A program made the position numbers and the translations under genes. This document shows positions 4,552 through 6,331 of a DNA stretch of 6,331 bases, one piece after another; positions within the stretch are counted from its first letter, which is position 1; the number at the start of each line of letters is the position of its first letter. The DNA is from DATFLL01 sp035267785. GTDB lineage: Bacteria > Pseudomonadota > Gammaproteobacteria > DATFLL01. The stretch covers positions 1-6,331 of the forward strand of contig DATFLL010000091.1 of NCBI GenBank assembly GCA_035267785.1, given 5' to 3'. A model generated the notes under the pieces. It had not been told where the DNA came from, made no database searches, and saw only the letters and a program-made list of their open reading frames with translations.

Positions 4552-5190
4552 ATGACCGCACAGAGCAAGCCAAACCTGTACCAGCGCATTTTGAGTGTGG
4601 AGCGGGATGTGCCCTACATCCAGAAGGACGCTACGGTCGAGGCCGGCGCGGGGCGTAGTTACAAGGGCGTCACGCATGACGCAGTAATCGCCAAACTGCG
4701 CAAGTCGATGATCGAGCACGGCATCGTGCTGGCCGTGCGCCAGACCTCAGAGCGCGCCATTGATGGCCAGACCATGAAGGGCCACCCGAAGATCCGGTAT
4801 GAGGCATGGTACGAGATCACGCTCTACAACGCCGACAGTCCGGACGAATACCTGACCTACCCGGTCCACGCGCACGCCGAGGATGGCGGCGACAAGGCCC
4901 CGGGCAAGGCCATGAGTTACGCGACCAAGACGGTCCTGCTGAAAGCATTCGCGCTGGAGACAGGAGAGTCGGACGAATCGCGCTACCAGCCCGAGGAGCT
5001 CGCCTACCTCACAGCGGAACAGGCGGGCGATCTACGCCAGTTGATGGACGACACCGACACCGAAGAGGCGTCGTTCTGCGGCTGGCTCAAGGTCGACAGC
5101 ATCGAATTGCTCCCGGCCTCGCGCTATGAGTCCGCCCGCAAGGCGTTGCTCAAGAAGGCCGAGAAGCTGGGCAATACGGAGGCCGCATGA
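4552..5190 (+). CDS. erf: Erf-family single-strand annealing recombinase
   Basis: This 212-residue protein belongs to the ERF family (P22 Erf), which anneals complementary single strands during phage recombination and genome circularisation. Family features are YIQKDATV (22-29), YKGVTHDAVIAKLRKSMIEHGI (38-59), a beta-strand region around YEAWYEITLYN (83-93) and the signature PGKAMSYATKTVLLKAFALETGESDE (117-142). A C-terminal module (LTAEQAGDL to LLKKAEK, 153-205) resembles the helical tail found after several phage annealing domains and may mediate protein contacts. The start is the ATG at 4552 with GGAGAG 5 nt upstream; the frame is open further upstream to 4168 but that part runs antisense through cro and the promoters. 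It is first in the plus-strand operon and overlaps the exonuclease by ATGA, as expected for an annealing protein and nuclease pair. Confidence 0.92.
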   Translation: MTAQSKPNLYQRILSVERDVPYIQKDATVEAGAGRSYKGVTHDAVIAKLRKSMIEHGIVLAVRQTSERAIDGQTMKGHPKIRYEAWYEITLYNADSPDEYLTYPVHAHAEDGGDKAPGKAMSYATKTVLLKAFALETGESDESRYQPEELAYLTAEQAGDLRQLMDDTDTEEASFCGWLKVDSIELLPASRYESARKALLKKAEKLGNTEAA

Positions 5191-6071
5191 ATATCCCGGC
5201 GCATCAGGTTCAGGGCTCCGACGCATGGCACGAGTATCGCCGCACCCGGGGCAATGCCTCGGAGGTAGCGGCCCTGCTCGGCGTATCCCCATGGTTCCCG
5301 CGCACGCCGCACCAGTTGTGGCAGGTCAAGACGGGGCGCAAGGACGTGTATGAGAACGAAGCCATGCGCCGCGGCTCCAGACTGGAAGCGCCCGCGAGGG
5401 CGCACGTCGAGGACCGGATCGGGGATTCATTCTCGCCTGATGTGCATGAGCGCGGCCGATTGTCCGCCTCGCTCGACGGCATCACGCTTGAAGGATCGAA
5501 GATCCTTGAGCTCAAGGTCCCTGCCAAGGGGCGCGAGTCGGCAACCTGGCAGCATACCGAGCAGTACCAAACGCCACCCAAAAACTACTGGTGGCAGATC
5601 CAGCAGCAACTTCTGTGCGCGGGCGTCGATCGGTGCGTGTTCGCCGTCTGTGAGGCGGACGCCAACGAGAACATCATCGATTGCATCCTCTGCGAAGTCG
5701 AAGCGGACGAGAAGGCGCAGCAGGAAATCGTGCACGCATGGGATTGGTTCTTCCCTTATCTCGACCGCGACGAGGAGCCTCCAGCCGATATGGTCGAGCG
5801 CAACGATGCCGAATGGCAGGACGCCGCCGAGCGATTCCGTCAGGCCAAGCAACAGGAGGCCGCCGTGAAGGCGGAGGTCGAAGCCGCCCGCAACGCGCTG
5901 GTGGAATTGGCCGACGAAGAGCGGGCCCGCGGCGCGGGCGTGAAGGTGCAACGCCTGTGGATCAACGGTTCGATTGACTACAAGGCCGCGATCCCCGAAG
6001 GCACGGACCTGGAGCCGTACCGCAAGGCGGGGCGGCATCAGACGCGCGTCGACCTGGAGACGTCGGCATGA
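5187..6071 (+). CDS. YqaJ/lambda-Exo-type viral recombinase (5'-3' exonuclease)
   Basis: This 294-residue PD-(D/E)XK nuclease should resect DNA ends to give the 3' overhangs used by Erf. The family start QGSDAWHEYRRTRGNASEVAALLG (9-32) leads into RRGSRLE with Glu67, SLDG with Asp97, and ILELK with Glu108 and Lys110, the expected catalytic residues. NYWWQIQQQLLCAG (133-146) is the conserved glutamine helix. A charged helical segment (207-248) resembles a coiled coil and precedes a C-terminal domain (INGSIDYKAAIP to YRKAGRHQTRVDL) seen in many phage YqaJ proteins. GGAGG with a 4-nt spacer supports ATG at 5187, overlapping the erf stop by ATGA. The gene is analogous to lambda exo, with Erf taking the place of Bet. 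Confidence 0.93.
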   Translation: MNIPAHQVQGSDAWHEYRRTRGNASEVAALLGVSPWFPRTPHQLWQVKTGRKDVYENEAMRRGSRLEAPARAHVEDRIGDSFSPDVHERGRLSASLDGITLEGSKILELKVPAKGRESATWQHTEQYQTPPKNYWWQIQQQLLCAGVDRCVFAVCEADANENIIDCILCEVEADEKAQQEIVHAWDWFFPYLDRDEEPPADMVERNDAEWQDAAERFRQAKQQEAAVKAEVEAARNALVELADEERARGAGVKVQRLWINGSIDYKAAIPEGTDLEPYRKAGRHQTRVDLETSA

Positions 6072-6195
6072 ACGGCTCATACGTCTACCGCCTGGTCAAT
6101 GGGGTGCGCACCAGCGAAGGGCGTTCGTGTGCGTGGCATTAGGGGCGGATGCGGTAATGGAGGCGCTGTATGCATGGCTTGACACACACCACTAG
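6068..6195 (+). pseudogene. Tiny ORF after the exonuclease, possibly a frameshifted small gene
   Basis: ATG at 6068 overlaps the exonuclease stop by ATGA and has GGAGA 7 nt upstream, so it should be translated. The frame runs MNGSYVYRLVNGVRTSEG and then stops at 6142 after 24 residues. From about 6118 the next frame reads RAFVCVALGADAVMEALYAW and ends at 6195. Joined, the two give a plausible small alpha/beta protein of about 42 residues, which suggests a one-base indel or a programmed shift near 6116-6121. No canonical slippery heptamer is seen. I do not recognise the family. The alternative is that only the 24-residue peptide (6068-6142) is made. Confidence 0.4.
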
Positions 6196-6208
6196 TCGCC
6201 GCTACAGT
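6179..6208 (+). promoter_or_regulatory. Predicted promoter for the rightmost HTH gene
   Basis: A perfect TTGACA (6179-6184) and TACAGT (6203-6208; four of six matches) are 18 bases apart. The start would be near 6215, leaving a leader of about 22 nt with GGAGG. The -35 lies within GCTTGACAC, a 9-mer also present in the erf promoter operator at 4485-4493. Confidence 0.6.
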
Positions 6209-6236
6209 CACCACACATTGCCCACGGAGGCGAAAA

Positions 6237-6331
6237 ATGCAGCTAGACAAAGCCGTATCCAGAGTCGTCCGCCAGCGCGGCGGTGTCAGCGCAGTCTGCG
6301 AGCAGACCGGCCTGCACCGATCGTACGTCTA
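6237..6331 (+). CDS. Helix-turn-helix protein, N-terminus only (truncated by window end)
   Basis: ATG at 6237 follows GGAGG with a 6-nt spacer and reads 31 codons to the right edge without a stop: MQLDKAVSRVVRQRGG, then VSAVCEQTGLHRSYV. The second part fits the first helix, turn and start of the recognition helix of a DNA-binding HTH domain. It is probably a small phage regulator transcribed from its own promoter. Family and length cannot be judged from the fragment. Confidence 0.7.
   Translation, partial: MQLDKAVSRVVRQRGGVSAVCEQTGLHRSYV

Noticed and set aside
1..6331. CRISPR array, tRNA, insertion sequence, reverse transcriptase or known defence system
   Set aside because: No spaced direct repeats of CRISPR size, no tRNA-like cloverleaf or CCA end, no transposase, reverse transcriptase or toxin-antitoxin pair was recognised on either strand.

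Overview
The window is a high-GC stretch of a lambdoid temperate phage or prophage, most likely from a proteobacterium. The evidence is the gene set: a P22-Cro-like repressor, Erf and YqaJ-type recombination genes, NinB, a DUF1364/YbcO-type protein, and a RuvC-fold resolvase. No structural, lysis, integrase or host genes are visible, so the host cannot be named.

The layout is two divergent early operons meeting at about 4431-4551. The minus-strand operon corresponds to the lambda PR side. From right to left it holds a small Cro-like protein (4233-4430), about 600 bp with no convincing gene, a primase-type zinc-finger protein (3220-3633), a DEAD/DEAH helicase with a zinc ribbon (1667-3223), a small unrecognised ORF overlapping the helicase end (1512-1685), a small repeat-containing protein ending in an SSB-like acidic tip (1211-1486), NinB (765-1208), a DUF1364 protein (436-765) and a RuvC-like resolvase that runs off the left edge (1-439). 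Many of these genes touch or overlap by 1-4 bases with strong Shine-Dalgarno sites, which points to one translationally coupled operon.

The plus-strand operon corresponds to the lambda PL side. It encodes an Erf-family single-strand annealing protein (4552-5190), an overlapping YqaJ/lambda-Exo-type nuclease (5187-6071), and a tiny, possibly frameshifted ORF (6068-6195). A separate promoter then drives a truncated helix-turn-helix gene (6237 to the right edge). Erf and the exonuclease form a phage recombination pair; the minus operon supplies replication initiation and branch processing.

The control region has back-to-back promoters and an 18-bp near-palindrome that overlaps the erf -35. The predicted start of cro transcription falls almost on its ATG, so the cro mRNA may be leaderless. 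Between cro and the replication genes, a plus-strand promoter and a strong intrinsic terminator bracket an apparent RNA of about 82 nt. Its place and orientation match the OOP antisense RNA of lambda. That candidate RNA, the noncoding block beside it, and the SSB-tip protein are the most interesting items. No cI-type repressor, CRISPR array, tRNA, transposon or defence system was recognised.
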